Source of the DNA: Microbacterium sp.
GTDB lineage: Bacteria; Actinomycetota; Actinomycetes; Actinomycetales; Microbacteriaceae
Assembly: GCA_019510305.1 (NCBI GenBank)
Contig: JAEKKN010000032.1
Location: 62,001-126,000 of the forward strand
Direction of reading: 5' to 3'
DNA: 64,000 nucleotides
In this document: positions 25,243 through 34,811 of the stretch, piece by piece
Layout of the letters: each line of letters begins with the position of its first letter
Position numbering within the stretch: position 1 is the first letter of the stretch
Position numbers and translations under genes: made by a program
Notes under the pieces: model-generated
The model's database searches: none
Seen by the model: the letters and a program-made list of their open reading frames with translations, nothing else
Told to the model about the DNA's origin: nothing

Positions 25243-27021
25243 ATGACGACACGAGCAACCCGGAGTCCCCGGCGACGCACCGTCGTCGCCCTCGCCGTGA
25301 TCCTCTCGATCCTGGGCGCGTTCATCGTGCGCCTCGTCGACATCCAGGTCGTGAGCGCGGATGAGCACGTGGCGCAATCGCTGGTGTACCTGGGCGACAA
25401 GACGACGATCCCGGGGCAGCGCGGCTCGATCGTCGACGCGAACGGGACAGTGCTCGCCGAGAGCGTGACCGTCTACGACTGGAACATGGACCCGAAGGCG
25501 ATGAACGCCGTCGAGACCGACGAGGAGAACCCGCCCAAGCTCCCCTGGGCAGAGGCTTCCACGAAGATCGCCGAGATCATGGGCTTGAACGCGGACGAGC
25601 TGCGCAGCGGCGTGGAGGCTGCACGCGCGGAGAACCCGGACACGCAGTGGTACCAGCTCGCCAAGGGGCTCAACGCCAAGCAGTTCACGGAACTCAAGGC
25701 GCTGAAGCTCGCATACCTGCACTTCGATCCTCGCGAGACCCGGGTGTACCCGAACGGCGCCGTGGCCGGCAACGTGATCGGATTCCTCAACGGCTCGGGC
25801 GAGGCTCAGGCGGGCATCGAGCAGATGGAGACGCAGTGCCTCGCGCCGACGAACGGCGAGGAGACCTACCGCAAGGGCACGAACGACGTCGTGATCCCGG
25901 GCAGCGAGCAGCGGACGGATGCCGTGAACGGCGGCTCCGTGCAGCTGACCATCAACAGCGACCTCAACTGGTACATGCAGCAGATGATCGCGGAGGAAGC
26001 TCAGGCCCAGGGTGCTCAGGGCGGCACCGTCACGGTCGTGGAGGTCAAGACCGGCAAGATCCGCGCCGCAGCCGAGTGGCCCACGGTCGACCCCAACAAC
26101 CTCAACGGCTCGTCGCCGAGCAGCTGGTACAGCAAGCTCTTCACCTACGCGTTCGAGCCCGGTTCCACGTTCAAGCCCGTGACGGCCGCCGCCATCATGG
26201 AGAACGCCGGAGTCACCCCGACCAGCCCGACGGTGTCGGCCTCGTCGAAGGAGCACTTCCCGAACGGCGCTGTGATCAACGACGCCTTCGTGCACCCGAC
26301 GTACAACTACACGCTGGCCGGAGCGCTGATCGACTCGTCCAACGTCGCACTGTCGAAGTTCGGCACGATGGTCAGCCCGGATGTCCGCTTCGACTACCTG
26401 CAGCGTTTCGGCGTCGGCACGCAGACCGTCGGGTTCCCGAGCGAGACGAACGGAGAGCTGCATCCGACGAGCGAATGGGACAACCAGTCGTTGTACACGA
26501 CGACCTTCGGCCAGCACTTCACCGTCACCGCCCCCCAGGTCGCAGGCGCCTACCAGGCGATCGCCAACGGCGGGGAGAAGATCGGCCTGTCGCTGATCGA
26601 GTCGTGCACCGATGCCGACGGCACCGTGCACAAGGCTGCTGCTCCCGAGAAGGAGCAGATCATCAAGCCCGAGACCGCGGCCGAGTTGACGCGCATGCTC
26701 GAGAACGTTGCGGTGCAGGGTGGAAACGCAGAGCGCATCAAGGTTCCTGGCTACCGCGTCACGAGCAAGACGGGTACCGCGCAGATCCCCGACGGCAACG
26801 GCGGGTACAAGGCCGGCGTGTACTACACGAGCATGGTGGGCTTCGCGCCGGTCGACGATCCGCAGTACGTCGTGATCGTCACTCTCGACCAGCCGACTAG
26901 AATCACATCATCGGCTGCGACGGCATCCGCCTTCCAGAAGGCGATGACACAGGTCATGAAGACCTACCGCGTGATGCCCTCGACCGTCCCGATGGACGCG
27001 CTGCTTCCCAAGTTCGAATAG
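25243..27021 (+). CDS. ftsI: Septal peptidoglycan transpeptidase (class B PBP)
   Basis: Cross-links septal peptidoglycan as partner of FtsW. 592 residues: a cytoplasmic stub, one transmembrane helix (about 13-33), pedestal domain and C-terminal transpeptidase domain. Active-site motifs: Ser308 in STFK, SSN at 365-367 and KTGT at 509-512. The Shine-Dalgarno is the GGAG of GGAGAGAACCC. The next gene is murF, 27 bp later; murE, usually found at this position in related bacteria, is missing. It lacks PASTA repeats. Confidence 0.95.
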   Translation: MTTRATRSPRRRTVVALAVILSILGAFIVRLVDIQVVSADEHVAQSLVYLGDKTTIPGQRGSIVDANGTVLAESVTVYDWNMDPKAMNAVETDEENPPKLPWAEASTKIAEIMGLNADELRSGVEAARAENPDTQWYQLAKGLNAKQFTELKALKLAYLHFDPRETRVYPNGAVAGNVIGFLNGSGEAQAGIEQMETQCLAPTNGEETYRKGTNDVVIPGSEQRTDAVNGGSVQLTINSDLNWYMQQMIAEEAQAQGAQGGTVTVVEVKTGKIRAAAEWPTVDPNNLNGSSPSSWYSKLFTYAFEPGSTFKPVTAAAIMENAGVTPTSPTVSASSKEHFPNGAVINDAFVHPTYNYTLAGALIDSSNVALSKFGTMVSPDVRFDYLQRFGVGTQTVGFPSETNGELHPTSEWDNQSLYTTTFGQHFTVTAPQVAGAYQAIANGGEKIGLSLIESCTDADGTVHKAAAPEKEQIIKPETAAELTRMLENVAVQGGNAERIKVPGYRVTSKTGTAQIPDGNGGYKAGVYYTSMVGFAPVDDPQYVVIVTLDQPTRITSSAATASAFQKAMTQVMKTYRVMPSTVPMDALLPKFE

Positions 27022-27048
27022 CCGGCATATGCCGCGCATGGAGATGTC

Positions 27049-28461
27049 ATGATCGCCCTGTCGCTCGCTGAGATCGCCGCCATCATCGGCGGTGAACTGC
27101 GCCTCGTCGACCCCGACACGGCGGACACCGTCGTGGACGGCGTCGTCGACACCGATTCCCGCACGATGGCAGAGGGGGCGATCTTCGTCGCCAAGCCAGG
27201 GGCGGAGACCGACGGCCACCGATTCGTCGGGAATGCGGTCGCCGCCGGCGCCGCACTCGCGATCGTCGAGCGTCCGGTCGACGAAGAGGTCTCGCAGATC
27301 GTCGTCGCCGACGTCGTGGCAGCCCTCGCGGCGCTCGCTCGCGAAGTCGTCGCGCGTGTGCGCGCGGCGGGGAGCCTCAAGATCGTGGGGATCACCGGCT
27401 CCAACGGCAAGACCACGACCAAGAACTTCCTCGCCCGCATCCTCGCCGACGAGGGCGAAACCGTCTCGCCGATCAACTCGTACAACAACGAGGTCGGCGC
27501 TCCCGTGACGATGCTGCGCGTCACGTACGGAACGCGGTTCCTCGTCAGCGAGTTCGGCGCCGCGGCGCCGGGCAGCATCGCTCATCTGGCCGGTCTCGTC
27601 GAGCCCGACGTCGCCGTCGTGCTGATGGTCGGCATGGCCCACGCGGGCGGCTTCGGCGGCATCGAGGAGACCGCGAAGGCGAAGTCCGAGCTGGTCGCTG
27701 CAGCGCGTCCCGACGGCACGGCCGTGCTCAACATCGACGACCCCCGCGTCGCGGCGATGCGCGAGCTCGCGAGATCGCGCGGCATGAGCGTGGTCGGCTT
27801 CGGGCAGTCGGCTGCGGCCGACGTGCGCGCGCACGATCTGGTCGTGACGGCATCCGGCACCACCTGCGAGATCGAGGCGGCGGGTGAGCGGATGCCGCTG
27901 CACCTGCGTGTGCTCGGCGCTCACCACGTCAACAACGCGATGGCCGCGATCGCAGCGGCCGGAGTGCTCGGCGTCGCAGCATCAGACGCCATCGCCCGTC
28001 TCGAGACCCTCGAGATCGCCGAGCGCTGGCGCATGCAGCCGATGGGCAGCGACCGCGTGCGCATCATCAACGACGCGTACAACGCGAGCCCCGATTCGAT
28101 GGCCGCCGCCCTGCGTACGCTCGCGCAGATCACAGGCCCCGGTGAGCGCACGGTCGCGGTCCTCGGCGCCATGAGCGAGCTCGGCGAGACCGCGGGAGAG
28201 GAGCACGATCGCATCGGCCTGCTCGCGGTGCGGCTGAACATCCAGCGCATCGTGGTCGTCGGCCCTGAGGCGCGCAGGCTCTACATCTCTGCGATCGGCG
28301 AAGGCTCGTGGGACAGCGAGGCCGTGCACTTCCCCGATCAGGACAGCGCCTTCGAATACCTGCGCACCGAGCTCCGCGACGGGGATCGAGTGCTCGTGAA
28401 GTCATCCAACTCCGTAGGCCTCCGGCATCTCGGCGATCGTCTGGGAGAATTGTTCTCGTGA
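27049..28461 (+). CDS. murF: UDP-MurNAc-tripeptide:D-Ala-D-Ala ligase
   Basis: Adds D-Ala-D-Ala to UDP-MurNAc-tripeptide, the last cytoplasmic precursor step. 470 residues. The ATP-binding loop is GITGSNGKTTTKN at about 115-127; the middle domain has FLVSEFGAAAPG and VLMVGMAHAGGFGG, and the C-terminal Mur ligase domain includes INDAYNASPDSM. GGAG precedes the ATG. Its stop overlaps the mraY GTG by 4 nt. It is clearly MurF and not MurE: it has the NDAYNASPDSM motif and lacks the MurE diaminoacid-specificity motif. Confidence 0.96.
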   Translation: MIALSLAEIAAIIGGELRLVDPDTADTVVDGVVDTDSRTMAEGAIFVAKPGAETDGHRFVGNAVAAGAALAIVERPVDEEVSQIVVADVVAALAALAREVVARVRAAGSLKIVGITGSNGKTTTKNFLARILADEGETVSPINSYNNEVGAPVTMLRVTYGTRFLVSEFGAAAPGSIAHLAGLVEPDVAVVLMVGMAHAGGFGGIEETAKAKSELVAAARPDGTAVLNIDDPRVAAMRELARSRGMSVVGFGQSAAADVRAHDLVVTASGTTCEIEAAGERMPLHLRVLGAHHVNNAMAAIAAAGVLGVAASDAIARLETLEIAERWRMQPMGSDRVRIINDAYNASPDSMAAALRTLAQITGPGERTVAVLGAMSELGETAGEEHDRIGLLAVRLNIQRIVVVGPEARRLYISAIGEGSWDSEAVHFPDQDSAFEYLRTELRDGDRVLVKSSNSVGLRHLGDRLGELFS

Positions 28462-29570
28462 GGTCCCTCATCATGGCGGCGGCCATCTCGCTCGCCTTCA
28501 CTCTCTTCCTGACCCCCGTCTTCCTGCGACTGTTCCGCACGTGGGGCTGGGGACAGGTCATCCGCACCCCCGAGGCGATCGAGAACCCCAGCCACGAGGC
28601 CAAGCGGGGGACCCCCACGATGGGCGGGGTGATCTTCATCCTCGGCACGCTGGTGGGCTACTTCACCGGCGTGTTCGTCGGCGGCGGTGTGCCCTCGCTT
28701 TCCGCCCTGCTGCTGATCTGGGTCATGATCGGATTCGGCGCGGTCGGCTTCATCGACGACTACATGAAGGTGCGCAGCCAGCGCAGTCTCGGCCTCTCCG
28801 GCTGGCGCAAGATCATCGGACAGCTGCTCGTGATGGTCCCCTTCGGCATCGTGGCTCTGAACTTCCCGAACCGGTCAGGGCAGACCCCGGCATCCGGCGC
28901 CGTCTCGCTCTTCCGCGACATCCCGTGGCTGAACCTGTTCGTCTTCGGCGTGATCGGCGGCTGGATCCTCTACCTGGTCTGGATCTCGGTCATCGGCGTC
29001 GCCACGTCGAACAGCGTGAACCTCACGGACGGCCTCGACGGCCTGGCCGCAGGCGCCGGCATCCTCGTGGTCACGTCCTACGGCCTGATCGCGTTCCGTC
29101 AGTTCCAGCAGTCGTGCGTGGGGGAGTCGATCGAGAAGGCGGCGATCGGCGGATGCTACGAGGTGCGGGATCCGCTGGATCTCTCCGTGATCGCTGCGGC
29201 CTTCGCGGCCAGCCTCATCGGCTTCCTCTGGTGGAACGCGCCGAAGGCGAAGGTCTTCATGGGCGACGTCGGCTCGATGTCGATCGGCGGGGTCATCACG
29301 GCGCTGGCGATCCTCACCCGTACCGAGCTGCTGCTCTTCGTGATCGCGGGAGTGTTCGTCCTCTCCTCGGGCTCCGTGATCCTCCAGCGCGCGTACTTCA
29401 AGATCACGCGCGGCAAGAGGCTGTTCCTGATGAGTCCCTTCCATCACCACCTCGAGATGCGCGGCTGGTCGGAGGTCACGATCGTCGTGCGCCTGTGGAT
29501 CATCGCCGGACTCCTCGCGGTCTCGGCGGTCGGACTCTTCTACGTCGAGTGGCTCACCCGTGTCAGCTGA
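28458..29570 (+). CDS. mraY: Phospho-MurNAc-pentapeptide transferase
   Basis: Integral membrane enzyme forming lipid I from UDP-MurNAc-pentapeptide and undecaprenyl phosphate. 370 residues with about ten transmembrane helices. Conserved catalytic motifs: KRGTPTMGGVIF, GFIDDYMK with the Asp pair, NLTDGLDGLAAG, and the loop SPFHHHLEMRGWSE. Start: GTG at 28458 overlaps the murF stop (GTGA) and gives the expected N-terminus MRSLIMAAAIS; an upstream in-frame extension inside murF is not real. Confidence 0.95.
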   Translation: MRSLIMAAAISLAFTLFLTPVFLRLFRTWGWGQVIRTPEAIENPSHEAKRGTPTMGGVIFILGTLVGYFTGVFVGGGVPSLSALLLIWVMIGFGAVGFIDDYMKVRSQRSLGLSGWRKIIGQLLVMVPFGIVALNFPNRSGQTPASGAVSLFRDIPWLNLFVFGVIGGWILYLVWISVIGVATSNSVNLTDGLDGLAAGAGILVVTSYGLIAFRQFQQSCVGESIEKAAIGGCYEVRDPLDLSVIAAAFAASLIGFLWWNAPKAKVFMGDVGSMSIGGVITALAILTRTELLLFVIAGVFVLSSGSVILQRAYFKITRGKRLFLMSPFHHHLEMRGWSEVTIVVRLWIIAGLLAVSAVGLFYVEWLTRVS

Positions 29571-31098
29571 GCCGCGTCTTGCGTCGCTCACGAGCTGGAA
29601 TTCCGACTGGTCGGGCCTCCGCGTGGCCGTGCTCGGGCTGTCGATGACCGGATTCTCGGTCGCCGACACTCTCGCCGAACTGGGTGCTGCCGTTCTGGTG
29701 CTCACCGAGTCGGCAGAGGAGGAGTACGCCCGGCTGCTGCCCGTGATCGGTGCGGACCTCGAGCTCGGTTCTCTCTCCAGCGTGCCCCAGGCTCTCGTCG
29801 ACTTCGACCCCGAGGTCGTGATCGCCTCGCCGGGATTCTCGCCCGCGCACCCTGTGATCCGGTGGGCCCAAGAGCACGGCACCGCGATCTGGGGCGACGT
29901 CGAGCTCGCCTGGCGCGTGCGGGACAAGGTCACGCGCGCAGACGGCACCCCCGCGGAGTGGGTGCTCATCACCGGCACGAACGGCAAGACGACCACGACG
30001 CAGCTCACGGCGTCGCTGCTCGTCGAGGGCGGGCTGCGCGCCGCGCCGTGCGGCAACATCGGCGTTCCGGTGCTCGACGCGGTGCGCGACCCCGCAGGCT
30101 TCGACGTCCTGGTGGTGGAGCTCTCGAGCCACCAGCTCTGGTACATCGGCCAGTCTCTCCCCGAGGGTGAGCTGATCCCGTACGCCTCGGTGTGCCTCAA
30201 CCTCGCCGACGATCACCTCGTCTGGCACGGAAGCGCGGAGGCCTACCGCGAGGCGAAGTCGTTCGTCTACCGCAACACGAAGGTCGCCTGCGTCTACAAC
30301 AAGGCCGACGAAGCTACGCGACGCATGGTCGAGGATGCCGATGTGATCGACGGCGCCAGGGCGATCGGCTTCGACCTCGGAATCCCCGGCCCCAGCGACA
30401 TCGGCGTCGTCGAAGGGCTGGTCGTCGACCGAGCGTTCCTCGACGACCGTGCTCGGAGCGCGCTGGAGCTCACCACGCTCCGCGATCTCGAGGAAGCAGG
30501 GCTGTCGGCCCCGCACATCGTGCAGAACATCCTCGCCGCCAGTGCTCTCGCGCGTTCGCTCGGAGTCGAACCGGAGGCCATCCACGCGGCCCTGCAGAAG
30601 TTCACGCTCGACGCGCACCGCATCCAGGTCGTGGCCCGGCATGCCGGCGTCACCTGGGTCGACGACTCGAAGGCGACGAACCCCCACGCGGCGGCGTCTT
30701 CGCTGCGCGCGTACCCCGGCGCCGTCTGGGTCGTCGGCGGAGATCTCAAGGGCGTCGACATCGCCGACCTGGTCGCCGATGTCGGGAGCACGGCCCGCGC
30801 GGCGGTCGTGATCGGCGTCGAACGCGAAGCCGTGGTCGCGGCATTCCGACGACACGCGCCCGTGGTGCCGGTCTTCGAGGTGGATGCTGGCGAGACTGGT
30901 CAGGTCATGAACCGTGTCGTGGAGATCGCGGCGGGGGTCGCTGGCGACGAGGGGACGGTTCTGCTGGCCCCGGCCGCAGCGTCCTTCGACCAGTTCTCCG
31001 GTTACGCGGATCGTGGCCGCCGCTTCGCCGAAGCGGTGCGGGAATGGATCGACCGGGGGAGCGCCGATGACGCAGGTGGCCCGAACCCCGCGCACTGA
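29560..31098 (+). CDS. murD: UDP-MurNAc-L-Ala:D-Glu ligase
   Basis: Adds D-glutamate to UDP-MurNAc-alanine (or -glycine in B-type peptidoglycan). 512 residues. N-terminal UDP-binding Rossmann domain (VAVLGLSMTGFSVADTL), ATP loop ITGTNGKTTTTQL near 139-151, and the C-terminal domain with TWVDDSKATNPHAA. GTG start overlaps the mraY end by 11 nt; its own end overlaps ftsW by 32 nt. About 50 residues longer than the E. coli enzyme, as in other actinobacteria. Confidence 0.95.
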   Translation: MSAEPRLASLTSWNSDWSGLRVAVLGLSMTGFSVADTLAELGAAVLVLTESAEEEYARLLPVIGADLELGSLSSVPQALVDFDPEVVIASPGFSPAHPVIRWAQEHGTAIWGDVELAWRVRDKVTRADGTPAEWVLITGTNGKTTTTQLTASLLVEGGLRAAPCGNIGVPVLDAVRDPAGFDVLVVELSSHQLWYIGQSLPEGELIPYASVCLNLADDHLVWHGSAEAYREAKSFVYRNTKVACVYNKADEATRRMVEDADVIDGARAIGFDLGIPGPSDIGVVEGLVVDRAFLDDRARSALELTTLRDLEEAGLSAPHIVQNILAASALARSLGVEPEAIHAALQKFTLDAHRIQVVARHAGVTWVDDSKATNPHAAASSLRAYPGAVWVVGGDLKGVDIADLVADVGSTARAAVVIGVEREAVVAAFRRHAPVVPVFEVDAGETGQVMNRVVEIAAGVAGDEGTVLLAPAAASFDQFSGYADRGRRFAEAVREWIDRGSADDAGGPNPAH

Positions 31099-32272
31099 TC
31101 CTCCTCGCGCCGAGTCGCGAGGATTCGCCGCACGTGTCTCGCTCGGCCGGCGGTTCACGCCGGTGTCGACCGAGTTCCTGATGATCGCGTCGACGGCCCT
31201 GCTGCTGACGATCTTCGGTCTCGTCATGGTGCTGTCCGCGACGAGTGCGGATGCCGTGTCCAAGGGCGCCAATCCGATGGACGGCGCATTGCGGCAGGGC
31301 ATCTTCGCCGTGCTCGGCATCCCGCTCATGTTCGTGATCTCTCGTCTTCCGATCGCCTTCTTGAAGAAGATGGCGTGGCCGGCCCTGTTCGGGGCCGTGG
31401 CGCTGCAGATGCTCGTCTTCACGCCGCTCGGCATCGAAGACGCCGGAAACCGCAACTGGATCAAGGTCGCGGGCTTCACGCTGCAGCCATCCGAGTTCCT
31501 CAAGCTCGCCCTGGCGGTCTGGATCGGCTACGTGCTGATGCGCAAGCAGACGATGCTCGGCACCTGGCACCAGGTGTTCATCCCGGTCGTGCCCGTCTCG
31601 GCGCTGGCCATCGGCACGGTGCTCGCGGGCAAGGACCTCGGCACCTCGATGGTGCTCGTCCTGATCATGCTGGGCTGCCTGTTCTTCTCCGGCGTCAAGC
31701 TGCGACTGTTCATCATCCCGGTGATCCTCGGCGTGCTCTCGGTGCTCGCGCTCGCGCTGACCAGCGAAGACCGCATGCGCCGCATCACCGCTGTCTGCTC
31801 GGACATGAGCGATTACGAGAGGAACTGCTACCAGTCGATCCACGGAATGTGGGGCATGGCGACCGGTGGGATCTTCGGGGTCGGACTGGGCAACTCTCAG
31901 GAGAAGTACGGCTGGCTGCCCGCAGCGGGGAACGACTTCATCTTCGCCATCGTCGGCGAGGAGCTGGGTCTCATCGGATGCCTGGTCGTGCTCGCGCTGT
32001 TCGCGACCTTCGCGATCGGCGTCTTCCACATCATCCGCAAGACGAACGACCCGTTCATCCGTGTGGCCGCCGGCGGCATCACGGTCTGGATCGTCGGGCA
32101 GGCCATCTTCAACGTGGGCGTCGTCATCGGTCTGTTCCCCGTCATGGGCGTGCCCCTGCCGTTCATGTCACAGGGCGGTACCGCGCTGCTCGCCGTGCTC
32201 ATCGCGTGCGGGGTTCTTCTGGCCTTCGCGCGCACGATCCCCGCAGTCGAGCGGGGTAAAGTCACCAGGTGA
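31067..32272 (+). CDS. ftsW: Septal peptidoglycan glycosyltransferase (SEDS)
   Basis: Polymerises lipid II into septal glycan with FtsI. 401 residues, about ten transmembrane helices. SEDS signatures include GNRNWIKVAGFTLQPSEFLKLALAVW and GKDLGTSMVL; the catalytic Asp lies in the latter. The C-terminal loop has MGVPLPFMSQGGTALL. The ATG at 31067 was chosen because GGGGGA stands 6 nt upstream and the N-terminus matches the family; the longer frame is murD read out of phase. GTGA overlap with murG. Confidence 0.95.
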   Translation: MTQVARTPRTDPPRAESRGFAARVSLGRRFTPVSTEFLMIASTALLLTIFGLVMVLSATSADAVSKGANPMDGALRQGIFAVLGIPLMFVISRLPIAFLKKMAWPALFGAVALQMLVFTPLGIEDAGNRNWIKVAGFTLQPSEFLKLALAVWIGYVLMRKQTMLGTWHQVFIPVVPVSALAIGTVLAGKDLGTSMVLVLIMLGCLFFSGVKLRLFIIPVILGVLSVLALALTSEDRMRRITAVCSDMSDYERNCYQSIHGMWGMATGGIFGVGLGNSQEKYGWLPAAGNDFIFAIVGEELGLIGCLVVLALFATFAIGVFHIIRKTNDPFIRVAAGGITVWIVGQAIFNVGVVIGLFPVMGVPLPFMSQGGTALLAVLIACGVLLAFARTIPAVERGKVTR

Positions 32273-33357
32273 CCACGTACCTTCTTGCCGGCGGAGGCAC
32301 CGCCGGCCATGTCAACCCTCTGCTCGCCGTCGCCGACGGGCTGCGTGAGCGCGACGCCGCAGCATCCGTCCTCGTTCTCGGCACGGCCGAAGGCCTCGAG
32401 TCTCGTCTGGTCCCTGCTCGCGGCTACGAGCTGCTGATCGTCGACAAGGTGCCGTTCCCTCGCCGGCCGAACGCGCAGGCCGTAGCGTTCCCACGCCGCT
32501 TCCGGCGGGCGATCGCACAGGTGCGCGAGCACATCCGCGCGCACGGCGTCGACGTCGTCGTCGGCTTCGGCGGCTATGCCTCGGCTCCCGCCTACGTCGC
32601 GGCTCGCCGCGAGGGGATCCCCTTCGTGGTGCACGAAGCCAATGCGAAGCCTGGACTCGCGAACGTGCTCGGCGCACGGCGCGCCGCCGCGACCGGGGTC
32701 GCCTTCGACGGCACCCCGCTGCGCGGCAGCGAGGTCGTCGGGATGCCCTTGCGCCGGGAAGTCATCGAACTCGACCGCTCGGCCCGCCGCGACGAGGCGG
32801 CCGAGTACTTCGGACTGGATGCCGCAGGCCCCGTGCTCTTGGTGTTCGGCGGGTCTCTGGGCGCGCAACGGCTCAACGAGGCGCTGGCCGGCTCCTGGGC
32901 CGACATCCTCGCGGCGGGTTGGCAGCTGCTTCACGTGACGGGAGAGCGCAGCGAGCTCCCGGATCCCGAGGTGCCCGGCTACGCCCTGCGCCGCTACGTC
33001 GATCGCATGGACCTCGCCTTCGCGCTCGCCGACCTGATCGTGTCCCGTTCGGGTGCGGCGACGGTCAGCGAGATCAGCGCGCTCGGCATCCCGGCCCTGT
33101 ACGTGCCGTATTCGGTGGGCAACGGCGAGCAGCGCCTGAACGCGGCGTCCGCCGTGGCAGCCGGCGCCGCCGAGCTTCTCGACGACGCGACCTTCGACGG
33201 CGACGCCGTGCGCCGAATCGTCGTCCCCCTGCTCGGAGACGCCGAGCGTCTGGCGAAGATGGCGGCATCGGCGGAGCAGGTCGGGACCCGCAGCGGCACC
33301 GACAACGTGATCGCGCTCGTCGACCGGGCGCTGGGCACCGCGAACCACGGCCGTTGA
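32269..33357 (+). CDS. murG: Lipid II synthase (GlcNAc transferase)
   Basis: Peripheral membrane GT-B enzyme that adds GlcNAc to lipid I. 362 residues. N-terminal glycine-rich loop LLAGGGTAGHVNPLLAVAD, VGFGGYASAPAYVAA and HEANAKPGLANVLGA in the acceptor domain; VFGGSLGAQRLN and SRSGAATVSEISALGIPALYVPY in the UDP-GlcNAc domain. GTG start in a 4-nt overlap with ftsW. Followed by a 50-bp gap with a possible promoter for murC. Confidence 0.96.
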   Translation: MTTYLLAGGGTAGHVNPLLAVADGLRERDAAASVLVLGTAEGLESRLVPARGYELLIVDKVPFPRRPNAQAVAFPRRFRRAIAQVREHIRAHGVDVVVGFGGYASAPAYVAARREGIPFVVHEANAKPGLANVLGARRAAATGVAFDGTPLRGSEVVGMPLRREVIELDRSARRDEAAEYFGLDAAGPVLLVFGGSLGAQRLNEALAGSWADILAAGWQLLHVTGERSELPDPEVPGYALRRYVDRMDLAFALADLIVSRSGAATVSEISALGIPALYVPYSVGNGEQRLNAASAVAAGAAELLDDATFDGDAVRRIVVPLLGDAERLAKMAASAEQVGTRSGTDNVIALVDRALGTANHGR

Positions 33358-33392
33358 GCGAGCCCAGCGAGTCGACACGCAGATATGAAACG

Positions 33393-33398
33393 TAAACT
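33393..33398 (+). promoter_or_regulatory. Candidate internal -10 for murC
   Basis: TAAACT lies 10 nt before the murC ATG, in one of the few gaps within the cluster, with GTCGAC 16 nt upstream as a poor -35. Confidence 0.35.
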
Positions 33399-33407
33399 GG
33401 AGAAGCC

Positions 33408-34808
33408 ATGATCAGACCCGACCTCTCCCTTCCGATTCCCGAGAACATCACCTCCGCGCACTTCATCGGCATCGGCGGTTCGGGGATGAGCGGCCTCGCC
33501 CGGATGTTCCTCGACGCTGGCATCCGCGTGTCGGGTTCCGACCGCGCCGACAGCGCGAATCTGCAGGCACTGGCCGCAGCGGGGGCCACGGTCCACGTGG
33601 GCCACGACGCCTCTCATCTCGGTGACGCCGACACCGTCGTGCACACCGGTGCGATCTGGCCCGAGAACCCGGAGTTCGTGCTCGCCAAGGAGCGCGGCCT
33701 GCACGTCATCCATCGTTCACAGGCGCTGCACTGGCTGATCGGATCCCGACGACTGGTGTCCGTCGCGGGCGCGCACGGCAAGACGACGTCGACCGGCATG
33801 ATCGTGACGGCCCTGCAGGCTCTCGGCGTCGACCCGAACTTCGTCAACGGTGGCGTCATCGAACAGCTGGGCACGTCGAGCGCCACCGGCACCGGCGAGC
33901 TGTTCGTGATCGAGGCTGACGAATCGGACGGCACGTTCCTGCTGTACGACACCGCAGTGGCGCTCATCACGAACGTCGACCCCGACCACCTCGACCACTA
34001 CGGCTCGGACGAGGCGTTCCACGACGCGTTCGTGCGCTTCGCGGACGCCGCGACGGAGGCCGTCGTCATCTCGAGCGATGACCCCGGTGCGCTGCGGGTC
34101 GGCGCCGGGCTGTCGCACCCCAATGTGATCACGTTCGGCCTCGCCGAGAACGCGAACGTACGGGTCACCGAGGTGCGCGCTGAGGCCGGCGTGTCCGCCA
34201 CGATCACTCACGCGGGAGAGAGCGTCCGCCTGCAGCTCGCCGTGCCGGGCCTGCACAATGCGATCAACGCCGCGGGCGCCATCACCGTGCTGCGCGCTCT
34301 GGGCTTCGGCTTGGAGGAGTCCGCGCGAGCGATCGAGGGATTCGCCGGCACGGTCCGCCGTCTCGAGAAGCACGGTGAAGAACGTGGCGTCACGGTCTAC
34401 GACGACTACTCGCACCATCCGACCGAGGTGCGCGCCGCACTCGAGGCCATGCGCTCGATCGCCGGCACCGGGCGCATCATCGCCATCCAGCAGCCGCACA
34501 CCTACTCGCGCACTCAGCACATGTTCCGGGAGTTCGCGGACGTGCTCGAGACCTATGCCGACCACACGGTGATGCTCGACGTCTACGGCGCGCGCGAAGA
34601 TCCGGTTCCCGGTGTCACAGGAGAACTGGTCAGCGGCGCCTTCGACGATCAGGCCCACGTGCACTACGTGGCCGACTGGCAGCAGGCCGCTGACTACACG
34701 GCGAGCGTCGCGCGCGAGGGCGACTTCGTGATCACCCTCGGCTGCGGCAACGTGTACCAGATCATCCCGCAGGTGCTCGAGTCGCTGCGCGGATCCGCCG
34801 AGGGCTGA
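33408..34808 (+). CDS. murC: UDP-MurNAc:L-Ala ligase
   Basis: First amino-acid ligase of peptidoglycan precursor synthesis. In B-type peptidoglycan organisms such as many Microbacteriaceae it would load glycine, which cannot be told from sequence. 466 residues. N-terminal [20 protein letters not shown]-binding loop, [17 protein letters not shown] loop, EADESDGTF, and the [11 protein letters not shown] motif of the C-terminal domain. GGAG of CTGGAGAAGCC serves as ribosome site. Followed 4 bp later by ftsQ. Confidence 0.96.
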   Translation: MIRPDLSLPIPENITSAHFIGIGGSGMSGLARMFLDAGIRVSGSDRADSANLQALAAAGATVHVGHDASHLGDADTVVHTGAIWPENPEFVLAKERGLHVIHRSQALHWLIGSRRLVSVAGAHGKTTSTGMIVTALQALGVDPNFVNGGVIEQLGTSSATGTGELFVIEADESDGTFLLYDTAVALITNVDPDHLDHYGSDEAFHDAFVRFADAATEAVVISSDDPGALRVGAGLSHPNVITFGLAENANVRVTEVRAEAGVSATITHAGESVRLQLAVPGLHNAINAAGAITVLRALGFGLEESARAIEGFAGTVRRLEKHGEERGVTVYDDYSHHPTEVRAALEAMRSIAGTGRIIAIQQPHTYSRTQHMFREFADVLETYADHTVMLDVYGAREDPVPGVTGELVSGAFDDQAHVHYVADWQQAADYTASVAREGDFVITLGCGNVYQIIPQVLESLRGSAEG

Positions 34809-34811
34809 TCC

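Noticed and set aside
26898..26903. TAGAAT near the ftsI 3' end as a murF promoter
   Set aside because: No usable -35, it lies within conserved coding sequence, and ftsI and murF are only 27 bp apart.
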